DNA from: Halorussus lipolyticus
GTDB lineage: Archaea; Halobacteriota; Halobacteria; Halobacteriales; Haladaptataceae
DNA: 64,000 nucleotides
Assembly: GCF_029338375.1 (NCBI RefSeq)
Contig: NZ_CP119804.1
Location: forward strand, 186,001 to 250,000
Direction of reading: 5' to 3'
This document shows, piece after piece, positions 33,494 through 42,300 of this stretch (the first letter of the stretch is position 1; each line of letters opens with the position of its first letter). The notes under the pieces were generated by a model, which was not told the DNA's origin, searched no databases, and worked only from the letters and a program-made list of their open reading frames with translations. The position numbers were made by a program, and so were the translations under genes.

Positions 33494-34615
33494 TTATCGA
33501 ACCGCGTTCGTCGCCTCACGCATAATCTCGATGGCTTCCTTCAGCGACTCCATGTCGGTCGCGTAGGAGATGCGGGCGTAGCCCTCGCCGTGGTCGCCGA
33601 ACGCCTCGCCGGGCACGACCACGACGCCGCGGTCAAGCACTTCGTCGGTCCAGCCCTCGGGAACGTTGGGCATGGCGTAGAACGCGCCCTTCGGCGTCGG
33701 GCAGTCCAGTCCCATGTCGGCGAAGCCATCGAGGAGGACGTCCCGGCGCTCCTCGAATGCAGACACCATCTCGTCCACGGCGTTCTGCGGGCCGGAGAGG
33801 GCGGCCTCGGCGGCGAACTGCGCCGGGGCGGAGGCGCAGGCTTGGACGTACTGATGCACCCGGAGCATGCGCTCGATTCGGCGCTCGCTTCCGGCGACCC
33901 ACCCGAGACGCCACCCGGTCATCGAATAGGTCTTCGAGCAGGCGTTGACCACGACCACGTTGTCCGACTCGGCGAACTCCATCGGCGAGTAGTGGTCGCC
34001 CTCGAAGACGATGTGTTCGTACACTTCGTCGGAGATGCACAGCACGTCGTGTTCGTCGGCGATGCGGGCGAACTCCCGCATGTCCTCCTCGGTCTGGACC
34101 GCACCGGTCGGGTTCGCGGGGCTGTTGACGATGAACGCCGCGGTGTCGTCGGTGATGGCTTCCTCCACGTCGGCGGGGTCCATCGTCAGGTCCTCGCGGA
34201 GCGCGACTGGTTTCGGTTCGCCGCCCGCGATGCGGGTCAGCGCGTCGTAGGAGACGAATCCGGGGTCGGGGAAGATGACCTCCTCACCGGCATCGACGTG
34301 GGCCTCCATGGCGAGGTGGAGCGCCTCGCTCCCGCCCGCCGTCGCAATCAGGTTCTCAGGCGGGACCGCGAAGTCGTTGTCTCGCTCGTGTTTCGCGCTG
34401 ATGGCCTCGCGGAGTTCCAGCGTCCCCTTGTTGGAGGTGTAGGCGTCGGCCGCGCCCTCCTCGATGGCCTCGACTGCGGCCTGTCGGGCGTGTTCGGGCG
34501 TCGGGAAGTCGGGTTGCCCGATTCCGAGGTTGATGGCGTCCTCGCCCGCGGCCTCGAACACTTCGCGGATACCGCTTATCGACACCTGCTCGACCCTGTC
34601 GGAGAAGTCCGTCAT
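33494..34615 (-). CDS. class I/II pyridoxal-phosphate aminotransferase
   Basis: 373 residues from ATG 34615 (MTDFSDRVEQVSISGIREVF); a longer frame upstream was rejected. Aspartate-aminotransferase fold type I: substrate Asn region INLGIGQPDFPTPEH, VNSPANPTGAV (Asn), FPDPGFVSYDAL, CISDEVYEHIVFEG (Asp), and the PLP lysine in CSKTYSMTGWRLGW; the late arginine in ARISYATD. Likely aromatic, branched or aspartate aminotransferase; substrate not resolved. Convergence with the repeat region on its 3' side. Confidence 0.92.
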   Translation of the reverse strand: MTDFSDRVEQVSISGIREVFEAAGEDAINLGIGQPDFPTPEHARQAAVEAIEEGAADAYTSNKGTLELREAISAKHERDNDFAVPPENLIATAGGSEALHLAMEAHVDAGEEVIFPDPGFVSYDALTRIAGGEPKPVALREDLTMDPADVEEAITDDTAAFIVNSPANPTGAVQTEEDMREFARIADEHDVLCISDEVYEHIVFEGDHYSPMEFAESDNVVVVNACSKTYSMTGWRLGWVAGSERRIERMLRVHQYVQACASAPAQFAAEAALSGPQNAVDEMVSAFEERRDVLLDGFADMGLDCPTPKGAFYAMPNVPEGWTDEVLDRGVVVVPGEAFGDHGEGYARISYATDMESLKEAIEIMREATNAVR

Positions 34616-34747
34616 ACGTCCGACAAACGCGCCCCGAACGATAATTGTTGGTGGTTCTGGACGGACGTTACCGGCCTCGTTCAATCTCGGGCGATGTTTC
34701 CGGAAGGGAATACAAGCAGTTGTACCGCGAGCGCGGCAAACGGTCGT

Positions 34748-35287
34748 TTAGGACAGTCGCGCCGCGATGTCCGCTTCCGTAATAATTCCGACCGTGTTCC
34801 CGCGCTCGGTGACGATAACGGCCTTGTTGTGGCCGAGGTCGGTACTCAACTCGTCCAAGGTCGCGGTCCGGGATTTGGTGGGGAAGCTCTCGCCCATGAA
34901 CTCGCTGACCGGTTGGTCGCGGGCGTCCTCGCCGACGCTCATCAGGTCCTCGAAGCTGATAGAGCCGACGGGCACGCCGTCTTTGATGACGGGCAGTTGG
35001 GAGAAGCCCTCGTCCTGCATCTTCGAAACGGCCTCGCTGACCGACTGGTCGGGGCCGACGCTGGCGACGTCCTCGTGCATCAGGTCGCCAGCGCGAACGA
35101 TGTCGCCCTCCGACTCGTCCAGCGCGTCCACGATTTCCCGAAGCGTCGAGAGTCGCGGGTCCACGTCGCCGCCTTCGATGCGAGCGATGAGCGGTTGCGA
35201 GACGCCCGCCCGGTCGGCCAACTCGCTCTGCGTTAGCCCGAGTTCGTTCCGGCGCTCCCGGATGTCTTGGGGCGTCGGTAGTTCCAT
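34748..35287 (-). CDS. HTH plus tandem CBS domain regulator
   Basis: 179 residues from ATG 35287 (a GTG two codons earlier is also possible). N-terminal XRE-type helix-turn-helix about residues 5-60 (LGLTQSELADRAGVSQPLIARIEGG), then two CBS motifs: MHEDVASVGPDQSVSEAVSK with VSKMQDEGFSQLPVIKDGVPV, and ESFPTKSRTATLDELS with HNKAVIVTERGNTVGIITEAD. CBS pairs usually bind adenosine nucleotides, so this is probably a DNA-binding regulator sensing energy state, a typical archaeal architecture. TATAACCAATAG upstream supports a near-leaderless start. Confidence 0.88.
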   Translation of the reverse strand: MELPTPQDIRERRNELGLTQSELADRAGVSQPLIARIEGGDVDPRLSTLREIVDALDESEGDIVRAGDLMHEDVASVGPDQSVSEAVSKMQDEGFSQLPVIKDGVPVGSISFEDLMSVGEDARDQPVSEFMGESFPTKSRTATLDELSTDLGHNKAVIVTERGNTVGIITEADIAARLS

Positions 35288-35352
35288 GTCCACGGATAAC
35301 TATTGGTTATAGATAAAGCTTCGGAACGCCAGCAGGAAGGAGTTCGCGCTGA

Positions 35353-35730
35353 CTACTCGCTACCGCCGAGTTCGATGTCTTCGTCCTCCTCGTACTCGAT
35401 TGTCTCCACGACTTCGAGGGGCACGTCGCGGAGCGCGCCGCCGACCTCGCTCTTGGCGATGCGCTGGGCGTGCTCCTCGCTGTCGGCGTTGAAGACCTTC
35501 ATCTCCAGCAGGAGGCCCACGAGGGCGGTTCCGGCCGCGATGAACGCCGAGTCGAACGGTTCCGCGCAGGCGGGGCACGTCGTCGCGCCCACTTCGACCT
35601 CCACGTAGTCCATCTCGCGGTCGTTCAGCCGTTTGCCGGCCTCACTGACCGCGACGCCGATGGCGTCGTCGATGTCCTCTACGTCGCGTACCAACCAAGC
35701 CGCCTCCATCGCAACGAGATAGTTGCTCAT
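35353..35730 (-). CDS. UPF0212 (DUF555) protein
   Basis: 125 residues. Strong match to the archaeal family UPF0212: MSNYLVAMEAAWLVRDVEDI, the CPAC motif in VGATTCPACAEPFDSAFIAA, and a Glu-rich tail. Function unknown although widely conserved among archaea; the two-cysteine CxxC suggests metal binding or redox. Next gene in the same direction is the HTH-CBS regulator. Confidence 0.9.
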   Translation of the reverse strand: MSNYLVAMEAAWLVRDVEDIDDAIGVAVSEAGKRLNDREMDYVEVEVGATTCPACAEPFDSAFIAAGTALVGLLLEMKVFNADSEEHAQRIAKSEVGGALRDVPLEVVETIEYEEDEDIELGGSE

Positions 35731-36078
35731 ATCCGGGAGTCGTTCCGTGATGTTTCGTGTCTTTCGGTTTTGGGACGTCGTAGCGCGCGAAGAACGGGAT
35801 GTGCCACCGTGGAGCGCAGTTGCAAAGGACTCCTCACCGCGCCTGAGGTGCGGACGTGAGCCGGATAATTCTCATAAGTTATGCGTACGCCCGGCGTCGC
35901 CAAGCCGGTGCCTACGTTCGCGCGGGTCGGCACTCGTGTTCTCTTGGACATAACGCAAGCACGCTTGAATCGCAAGCAGGCGAAGGGGTGGAACCAGAAT
36001 ATAGACCATTATGAAATATATTTTTCAATAATGCTTTTATACCCGGTTGGCCCACCCTCGCTTGAGGTACGAACTCCG
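35731..36078. other. 348-bp region without a supported gene
   Basis: Frames here are short and lack recognisable sequence. The right end (36000-36050, AATATAGACCATTATGAAATA...) is AT-rich and probably holds the promoter of the next small gene. I found no convincing hairpin, tRNA or repeat. Confidence 0.5.
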
Positions 36079-36246
36079 ATGCCCACACGGCTCACCCGTG
36101 CAATCCTGTTCGCCCTGTACCAGACGAGCGTCGCGGCAAGCATCCTACTGCTTCCGCTGGCAATCATGACCAGACAAGCAGGCGTCACGCTCCCGGCCCA
36201 CCGGGTGGTGAAGCGACTGGAGCAAGCCTACGATACGACGGTCTAA
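36079..36246 (+). CDS. 55-residue membrane protein
   Basis: Starts MPTRLTRAILFALYQTSVAA, with a single hydrophobic segment to about residue 30 (SVAASILLLPLAIM) and a basic amphipathic tail (RVVKRLEQAYD). The type looks conserved among haloarchaea, but I cannot assign a function. AT-rich promoter region lies upstream. Longer in-frame extension to 35881 was rejected as it has no protein-like character. Confidence 0.65.
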   Translation: MPTRLTRAILFALYQTSVAASILLLPLAIMTRQAGVTLPAHRVVKRLEQAYDTTV

Positions 36247-36369
36247 GAGACGGCTCTTTCTCGGGAAATTTGTCGCCAGAGAGATTGCTGTCCCGGCGTT
36301 TCGCCCGATATGCTTCAAAGTCGTCCGCAAGAGTGGGTTTTATCCGTGCTGGCGGACTACAGTCGGGTA

Positions 36370-37095
36370 ATGTCTGGCCCAATGCAAGGTTCCGAGTTCT
36401 CCCAGAACGTCTCGCGTCTCGAACCCGACACGAATCCCTACGAGCCGGAACTCGGCTCGCTTCCGGACCGGTCGGTCGATACCGAGGACATCCAAGAGCT
36501 GAAGACCGGTACCACGACCATCGGTCTGACCACCGCCGACGGCGTCGTGATGGTCACGGACAAGCGCGCTAGCCTCGGCAACATGGTTTCGTCCAAGACC
36601 GCCCAGAAGGTCGAGCAGATTCACCCGAGCGCCGCGCTCACCATTTCTGGCTCCGTCTCGGCGGCCCAGTCGCTCATCCGGACGCTGGAAGTCGAGAACA
36701 ACCTCTACGACACCCGGCGGGGCGAGGTCATGAGCATGCAGGCACTCTCGACGCTGACGAGCAACCTCCTGCGCTCGGGCGGGTTCCTCATCACGGTGCC
36801 GGTTCTCGGCGGCGTGGACGACGAGGGAAGCCACATCTACTCCTACGACGCGCTCGGCGGCGTGACCGAGGAGACCTACAGCGTCTCCGGGTCTGGCTCC
36901 CAGTTCGCCCTCGGTGTCCTCGAACAGGACTACCACGAGGACCTCAGCCTCGAGGAGGGCCGCGAAGTCGCCATCCGCGCCCTCAAGAGCGCAGTCGAGC
37001 GTGACACCGCCTCCGGGAACGGCATGTGGCTCGCCGAAATCACCGAGGACGGTGCCGAGATTTCGGACTACGAGGACTACGACGCCCCGCTGTAA
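36370..37095 (+). CDS. psmB: proteasome beta subunit
   Basis: 241 residues. N-terminal-nucleophile hydrolase of the 20S proteasome. The propeptide (47 residues) ends ELKTG before the catalytic TTTIGL, placing the active Thr at position 48 of the precursor; the Lys of TDKRASLGNMV completes the site. Other family signs: GSVSAAQSLIRTLEVENNLY, GGVDDEGSHIYSYDALGGV, GSGSQFALGVLEQDY. ATG 36370 is supported by TTTTATCC near 36338-36345, giving a leaderless transcript. An upstream in-frame start at 36310 is therefore unlikely. Works with PAN (13.5 kb). Confidence 0.95.
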   Translation: MSGPMQGSEFSQNVSRLEPDTNPYEPELGSLPDRSVDTEDIQELKTGTTTIGLTTADGVVMVTDKRASLGNMVSSKTAQKVEQIHPSAALTISGSVSAAQSLIRTLEVENNLYDTRRGEVMSMQALSTLTSNLLRSGGFLITVPVLGGVDDEGSHIYSYDALGGVTEETYSVSGSGSQFALGVLEQDYHEDLSLEEGREVAIRALKSAVERDTASGNGMWLAEITEDGAEISDYEDYDAPL

Positions 37096-37194
37096 TCTGG
37101 ATTCGGTCGGGCGTCTCGCGCCCCCAGAATGTTCTCCATTTCTCGCCGGTCGGTAGCGACCGGTCCAAACAGGACGAAAAATCGGAACCGCGGG

Positions 37195-38742
37195 TCAGTC
37201 CTCGCGCTCCAACTCGGTATCCCCGCGGCCGACCCAGTTGGCGAAGGTTCCGTCCAGCAGGGTCTCGGACTGCTTCTCGATGTATCGCTTCTGCATCCCG
37301 TGAACTGCGTCTTCGAAGCTCTCGCCGTCGTTCAGTCGCTCCCGGACGCGCTCTCGCTTCCAACTCGCGGGGGTCAACTGGTGACGGGCGCGCTGGCGGA
37401 GCGGGTAGAGGTACTTGGCGGCCTCTTGGTCGCTGAGGCCCCGGAGTTGCAGGCCGTCCTTGGCGTGGGCGAAGATGTCCTCGTAGATGGTTTCGTGGTC
37501 GGTGGTCTCTCGACCGTTGTTGGTAATCCAGTAGAGGTCGGCGTCCATCCCCTCGCGCATGGCGTCGTAGAAGTTGTCCTTGGCGACCACCCAGTCGAGG
37601 TGCCGGACCGGGTGTTCGCGCCGGAACATGGATTCCAGCAGGCCGGCGAAGGCGGCCTGAAACGCGATTGAGTCCCGAACTGTGGGTTGGGCCGCGATGG
37701 GGCGGAACTCGATGCGGGCGTTGGCGGCCGACCGGGTTGCACCGCCGAAGACCGGGCGAACCCACCGCCAATAGGTGCCGTGTTTGCGCCGGAAGTAGGC
37801 GAACTCGTCGTCGAAGCGGTCGGCGGTCTGGACCGGCATCGGGACGATGGTTCGGTCCTCGGCGATTCGTTCGACGGCCTCCTCGACGCTTCCAACATCT
37901 CGCGGGAATCGAACCTTGTCGGGGTCGTCGCCCGCCCGGTTGAGGACCGTCTCGAAGACGCTGATGCGATGCTCGTCCCACCCGTCGGCCAGAATCTCGT
38001 CGGGGTCGGCGTCGGCGTCGTAGAGGTCCGGCGGGAAAAACGGCGAGTTGACCCCGAGCGCCAGCAGGGGACCGGCCATCCGAATCGCGTACTGGAAGTA
38101 GGTCGGCAGGTCCCGCGCGTGAGGAACTTGATAGTGGGGTTGAATCGAGGTGATGAGGCTCTCGGGCATCACCGTGTCGGCTTCGAGGTCAACGTGGGGC
38201 GCGTCGAGTTTCATCCCGGCGTGGGCGTCGGTGTTGGCCATCGCGTGATAGCGCACCGAGTCGCTCATGTTCGAGGAGATGCGAATCCCGCGGTCCTCGA
38301 CGCTATCGGTCAGGTACTGTCGGGTTGTCTCGCCCTCCGGAGAGATGGTCCACATCGCGTCGCTGACCAGTTGCATCTCCTCGGCCCTCGTTCGGTCCTG
38401 CGCGGCCGAGAGTCGGGCCTTGACCTCGGCCTCCTGCGCGGCCAGTCCGTGGGTGTTCAGCGGTTGGGGACTCGTGGACATCTCGGCGTTGTGCAGTCCC
38501 AGTTCCTTCTCGAAGCCGATGAGGTCGAGCAGTCGTCGGGGGACCCGTCTCAGCGCGGCCGTCTCGGCGTCCACGGCGTAGAACTCGTATTCGAAGCCGA
38601 TGATGGCCTGCGGGTTGTCGAAGGTCCCTTCGTCTACCTCCTCGACGATGACCTCGGCGTCCTCCTCGACCCGCGCTTGGAACTCGTCGGGGTCAACCGA
38701 AAGCACGTCCTCGACCTGCCCTGCGAGGTCGGACTCAGGCAT
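37195..38742 (-). CDS. glutamate-cysteine ligase-like (GCS2) protein
   Basis: 515 residues, soluble. Carries the ATP-grasp-like GCS2 pattern: IIGFEYEFYAVDAETAALRR near the N-terminus, LHNAEMSTSPQPLNTHG, SNMSDSVRYHAMAN, ARIEFRPIAAQPTV, HLDWVVAKDNFYDAMREGM. Members ligate glutamate to cysteine or related amines; haloarchaea make gamma-glutamylcysteine as their thiol. This protein is longer than typical bacterial gamma-glutamylcysteine ligases and could act on a different amine. Convergent with psmB. Assignment to the superfamily is good; the substrate is not known. Confidence 0.75.
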   Translation of the reverse strand: MPESDLAGQVEDVLSVDPDEFQARVEEDAEVIVEEVDEGTFDNPQAIIGFEYEFYAVDAETAALRRVPRRLLDLIGFEKELGLHNAEMSTSPQPLNTHGLAAQEAEVKARLSAAQDRTRAEEMQLVSDAMWTISPEGETTRQYLTDSVEDRGIRISSNMSDSVRYHAMANTDAHAGMKLDAPHVDLEADTVMPESLITSIQPHYQVPHARDLPTYFQYAIRMAGPLLALGVNSPFFPPDLYDADADPDEILADGWDEHRISVFETVLNRAGDDPDKVRFPRDVGSVEEAVERIAEDRTIVPMPVQTADRFDDEFAYFRRKHGTYWRWVRPVFGGATRSAANARIEFRPIAAQPTVRDSIAFQAAFAGLLESMFRREHPVRHLDWVVAKDNFYDAMREGMDADLYWITNNGRETTDHETIYEDIFAHAKDGLQLRGLSDQEAAKYLYPLRQRARHQLTPASWKRERVRERLNDGESFEDAVHGMQKRYIEKQSETLLDGTFANWVGRGDTELERED

Positions 38743-38790
38743 ACGCGGTACGTCGAACGCGGTTGCCTTGAAAGCACGGGCCAGCGTTCG

Positions 38791-39405
38791 TCACGCGGTA
38801 TCGTCCGACTCGCCCGCTTCGTGTTTTCGGCGTGTCAGCTTCGGCACGAGACCGCCCGCGGCCCGGAACAGCGCGAGGTCCAGCAGGGCAAATAGACTGC
38901 CGACGATTGCCCCGACGACGAACGCGAGGAGCGAGGCGATACCGCCGAACGCGAGGAAGTAGGCGACGCCCGCGAGCGTCACCGACGAGGGCGGGAAGAC
39001 GGCCGCCAGCAGGAGCATCCAGAGGAACAGCACGCCATCGACACCGGCCCACTTTCCGCCGGTTCCGACCACGACCGACGCCGAGACCGACTCCGCGTCG
39101 TCTCCGGCGTCGGCGATTGCGCGGAACGCCCGGCGATTGGTCCACCACGTCGCCGCCCAGAGTCCCAGATAGAGCGCGAGACCGACGACCGTATCGAGGC
39201 CCGAGAGCAGGTCGCCGAGCGGTCCGGCGAGGTAGAGCGCGACCACCAGTAGCGCGACCAGTCCAGCAGTGTGGAACGAGGCCAGCGCCCAGACCACGAG
39301 CGAGTCGTCGCACACCCGGTGGAAAGCGTTCGGGTCGGGGTCCTCGGTGGCTCCGGCCACTCCGGACGCGACGGGCGGTCCGGTCGTCTCGGCCTCCTCA
39401 GCCAT
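38791..39405 (-). CDS. membrane protein of unknown function
   Basis: 204 residues from ATG 39405, four to five hydrophobic segments (LASFHTAGLVALLVVALYLA, VVGLALYLGLWAATWW, GVLFLWMLLLAAVFP, VAYFLAFGGIASLLAFVVGA, LFALLDLALF). Its start overlaps the stop of the upstream gene by 8 nt, so the pair is coexpressed. C-terminus is basic and charged (LTRRKHEAGESD). Possibly works with the preceding four-helix protein. No family name can be given. Confidence 0.75.
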   Translation of the reverse strand: MAEEAETTGPPVASGVAGATEDPDPNAFHRVCDDSLVVWALASFHTAGLVALLVVALYLAGPLGDLLSGLDTVVGLALYLGLWAATWWTNRRAFRAIADAGDDAESVSASVVVGTGGKWAGVDGVLFLWMLLLAAVFPPSSVTLAGVAYFLAFGGIASLLAFVVGAIVGSLFALLDLALFRAAGGLVPKLTRRKHEAGESDDTA

Positions 39406-39844
39406 GAGCCAGTACCTCCGCGAGTGCGACGAGGACCGCCAGCGAGAGCGCGGTCGCCCCGTAGCCGACCCGGAGCGTGCGGGTCGCCCCGGCAGATTCA
39501 GGGCGGTTCGCACGCCGACAGCGAGCCACGACCAGCGTCCGGACGAGCGACGCCGCCAGCAGACCGAGGACCAACAGGAGTTTGACAGCGAAGACGGTGC
39601 CCCAGAAACTCTCGGCCGGTGGTACCGCAGGCGCGAGACTCCCGAGGTTGCCGACGCCGGTCATCACGAGGAGACCCGCTGTGGCCCAGAATCCGGCCTC
39701 GTAGGCGACTGCGGTCTCGACCGCCGTCTCGGGGCCGACCGCCGACGCGCGGGCCTCGGACCGGCGGACCAGCCACCAGACCGCAACTGCGCCGCCGACC
39801 GCCAGCGCCATGGCGAGGACGTGGAGCAGGCGAACCGCGAGCAT
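39398..39844 (-). CDS. four-helix membrane protein (CopD-like topology)
   Basis: 148 residues from ATG 39844, chosen because GGAGGAGG lies immediately upstream; the frame extends to 39880 without an RBS. Four membrane helices (LLHVLAMALAVGGAVAVWWL, GFWATAGLLVMTGVG, FWGTVFAVKLLLVLGLLAA, ALSLAVLVALAEVLA). Polar helix-facing histidine in the first helix recalls CopD or cytochrome b561-type proteins, but haem ligands are not clear. Overlaps the next gene by 8 nt. Confidence 0.7.
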   Translation of the reverse strand: MLAVRLLHVLAMALAVGGAVAVWWLVRRSEARASAVGPETAVETAVAYEAGFWATAGLLVMTGVGNLGSLAPAVPPAESFWGTVFAVKLLLVLGLLAASLVRTLVVARCRRANRPESAGATRTLRVGYGATALSLAVLVALAEVLAHG

Positions 39845-40194
39845 CAGTCCTCCTCCGGAGTGGTCGAGAAAGCCGCGCAACGTAGCTCTCGGGCGCTTTC
39901 GACGTGACTCGCGGCCGCACCGGATTCGTGGGTGTGGAGGGAGGGCATCGTTCGGAGTAGCACGCTCCGGCGCGAAAAGTGTTGCTCCGCGGAGAGGTAG
40001 GCGACGAACGGTCGGCAGGCCCGACAGTCCCGGTCAAGTAAACGAAATCCGTTGTTTTAGAAATTCATGTAGTTTCCTAAGCAATACGTAGGTATCCCGA
40101 CCGGCGATACTGCCCCGAGCGTCGAACGCGCCGCCACCGGCCCCCGCGCCGAGAGTCGGTCGGTTTAACTCCCGACAGTCACTACTCTCGACCG
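39845..40194. other. 350-bp divergent intergenic region
   Basis: Separates a minus-strand membrane protein from DNA ligase. The left half is GC-rich without protein-like frames; the right part (40030-40095) has AT-rich stretches such as TTGTTTTAGAAATTCATG that could hold promoters in either direction; GGTTTAACTC at about 40162 may be the ligase TATA element. No repeats or hairpins of note seen. Confidence 0.45.
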
Positions 40195-41910
40195 ATGAAT
40201 TTCGGGGAGTTCGCCGACACAGCGGCCGAAATCGAGGAGTTGAGCGCCGACACCGAAATCGCAGAGCGAGTGACGACGCTTTTCGAGCAGGCCGACAGCG
40301 ACCTCCTCGTGCTGGCCCGGTTCGTGCAGGGCCGCGTCTTTCCGGCGTGGTCGTCCCGAACCCTCGACATCGGGCCGAACTACTGCTACGAGGCCATCGC
40401 CAGAGCGGCCGGGACCAACGTCTCGGCCGACGACGTAGAGGAGAAACTGGCCGAGGTGGGCGACATCGGCGAGGTCGCCGCGAGTTACGACTTCGGCGGC
40501 CAGCAGGGCCTCGGCGCGTTCGGCGGTGGGTCGGGCGCAGGTGGGGACCTCACGGTCGCAGAAGTCGCCGACGAACTCGACGCGCTCGCGGACGCCGAGG
40601 GGTCGGGCAGTCAGGACAAGAAGATAGACATCCTGTTCGGCCTGTTCAACCGCGCCGACGGCGACGAGGCCCGGTATCTGGCCCGCCTCGTCCTCTCGGA
40701 GATGCGCATCGGCGTCGGCGAGGGCACCGTCCGGGACGCGACAGCGCAGGCCTTCGACGTGCCGGTCGAGTCGGTCGAGCGCGCCCTGCAGGTCTCGAAC
40801 GACTACGGCGAAGTCGCCCGCGTGGCCCGCGACGAGGGCGAGGACGGCCTCGATTCGATGGACCTCGAACTCGGTCGTCCAGTCCAAGCGATGCTCGCGC
40901 AGGCCGGGACCGTCGGCGACGCGCTGGACGACTGGGACGGGGCCGCCGTAGAAATCAAGTACGACGGCGCGCGCGTCCAGATTCACCACGACCCCGCGGG
41001 CCTCGACTGGGCCGCCAGCGACGAAACCGGCGCGAACGACTCCGAACCGCGCGAGACCGCCGTCTTCTCCCGGAACATGGAGGACGTGACCGACGCGCTC
41101 CCCGAAGTCGTGGAACACGTCGAACAGCATCTGAACGCACCGGCGATTCTCGACGGCGAAGTCGTGGCCACCGACGACGGGAATCCCCTGCCCTTCCAAG
41201 AGGTCCTGCGGCGCTTCCGCCGGAAACACGACGTGGAGCGCGCCCGCGAGGAGGTCGAACTCGACCTGTTCGCCTTCGATTGTCTCCACGCTGACGGGCG
41301 GGACCTCCTCCGGACGCCCCTGCCAGAGCGCCACGAGAGACTCGAGGACGTTCTCGACGCTGGAGTCTCCGAACTCCAGATTTCGGACGACCCCGAGGAA
41401 ATCGCCGACATCGAGACCCAAGCCCTCGAATCGGGCCACGAGGGTATCATGCTCAAGAATCCCGACTCGGACTACTCGCCGGGTCGCCGGGGGAAGAACT
41501 GGCTCAAGCGCAAACCCGACGTAGAGACGCTGGATTTGGTCGTCACGGGTGCCGAGTGGGGCGAGGGCAGGCGGGCGAGCTTTCTGGGGACCTTCCTGCT
41601 GTCTGCCCGCGCTGACGACGCTGGCGACGAGTTCGAGACTCTCGGCAAGGTCGCCACCGGCATCACCGACGAGAAACTGGCCGACCTGACCGACCTGCTG
41701 GAACCCCACGTCAGGACCGAGGACGGCCAGCAGGTCGAAATCGCCCCGGAGGTCGTCTTCGAGGTGGGCTACGAGGAGATTCAGGAGTCGCCGACCTACT
41801 CGTCCGGCTACGCCCTGCGCTTCCCGCGGTTCGTGAGCGTTCGGGACGACAAGACCCCCGAGAGCGCCGACTCGCTGGAGCGCGTCGAACGACTGGCCGA
41901 CGAGCAGTAA
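40195..41910 (+). CDS. lig: ATP-dependent DNA ligase
   Basis: 571 residues. N-terminal DNA-binding domain (MNFGEFADTAAEIEEL...), a haloarchaeal Gly-rich insertion (about 100-130) and the adenylation domain with nucleotide-binding lysine K255 in IKYDGARVQIH, motif III FSRNMEDVTDALPE, FDCLHADG, motif IV EGIMLKN, and motif V LKRKPDVETLDLVV. C-terminal OB fold to residue 571. It seals nicks during replication and repair. ATG 40195; upstream is the 350-bp gap. Followed by repeat copy C. Confidence 0.95.
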   Translation: MNFGEFADTAAEIEELSADTEIAERVTTLFEQADSDLLVLARFVQGRVFPAWSSRTLDIGPNYCYEAIARAAGTNVSADDVEEKLAEVGDIGEVAASYDFGGQQGLGAFGGGSGAGGDLTVAEVADELDALADAEGSGSQDKKIDILFGLFNRADGDEARYLARLVLSEMRIGVGEGTVRDATAQAFDVPVESVERALQVSNDYGEVARVARDEGEDGLDSMDLELGRPVQAMLAQAGTVGDALDDWDGAAVEIKYDGARVQIHHDPAGLDWAASDETGANDSEPRETAVFSRNMEDVTDALPEVVEHVEQHLNAPAILDGEVVATDDGNPLPFQEVLRRFRRKHDVERAREEVELDLFAFDCLHADGRDLLRTPLPERHERLEDVLDAGVSELQISDDPEEIADIETQALESGHEGIMLKNPDSDYSPGRRGKNWLKRKPDVETLDLVVTGAEWGEGRRASFLGTFLLSARADDAGDEFETLGKVATGITDEKLADLTDLLEPHVRTEDGQQVEIAPEVVFEVGYEEIQESPTYSSGYALRFPRFVSVRDDKTPESADSLERVERLADEQ

Positions 41911-42300
41911 GTCGGGTCTTGACGCTCGATTTGCGGGAGGCGTGCAGAGATACCTACTCTACTCCGGCGCGCGACGGCGCGCGCGGTTCTGCGCGCGCCT
42001 ACCGCGCGAGGTCTCGCTGAGCGTAGTGAAGCGAGGCTCGTCAGAGCTTGCCTCTGACGGTGGAGTCGGCCGCCGGAGGCGGCCGACGAGGTTGGGGAGG
42101 CGTGAGGGCCGTGCTGTGCGGAGCGGTGCGGGAAACGCCCGTGTTCAAGTCTGAAGATAGCTTCAACGGGCCCGAACACCGACCACGAAATCTCGCCAGA
42201 ATCGTGCCATCTCGACATCTCGGAATTCTCGTCCCTGATTTGACCCGACAGAACGACGAACAGCGGTACATTTTCCGCCCTCGGAGTTGACAGAACGCCC
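41911..42300. other. noncoding region containing dispersed repeat copy C
   Basis: No supported gene. It carries the repeat element (41970-42160), with long GC palindromes GGCGCGCGACGGCGCGCGC near 41966, hairpin GTCAGAG/CTCTGAC at 42040-42058, and GTCGGCCGCC/GGCGGCCGAC at 42065-42087. The translated peptides here are repeat artefacts seen also at 33.2 kb. Confidence 0.55.
41970..42160 (-). repeat. dispersed repeat, copy C (opposite strand to A and B)
   Basis: On the minus strand the core reads CCTCACGCCTCCCCAACCTC (42088-42107, 19/20 identical to copy B). Upstream of it (42143-42159) TATCTTCAGACTTGAAC matches copy B at 15 of 17 positions. Downstream the two copies differ in sequence but both form strings of short perfect hairpins. 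Confidence 0.75.

Noticed and set aside
35880-36000. Possible tRNA or structured RNA in the gap before the 55-residue gene
   Set aside because: No T-loop GTTCGAA-type arm, acceptor pairing or anticodon stem could be matched.
42048-42290. 80-codon plus-strand frame over repeat copy C
   Set aside because: Same repeat artefact as at 33.2 kb; no start signal or family.
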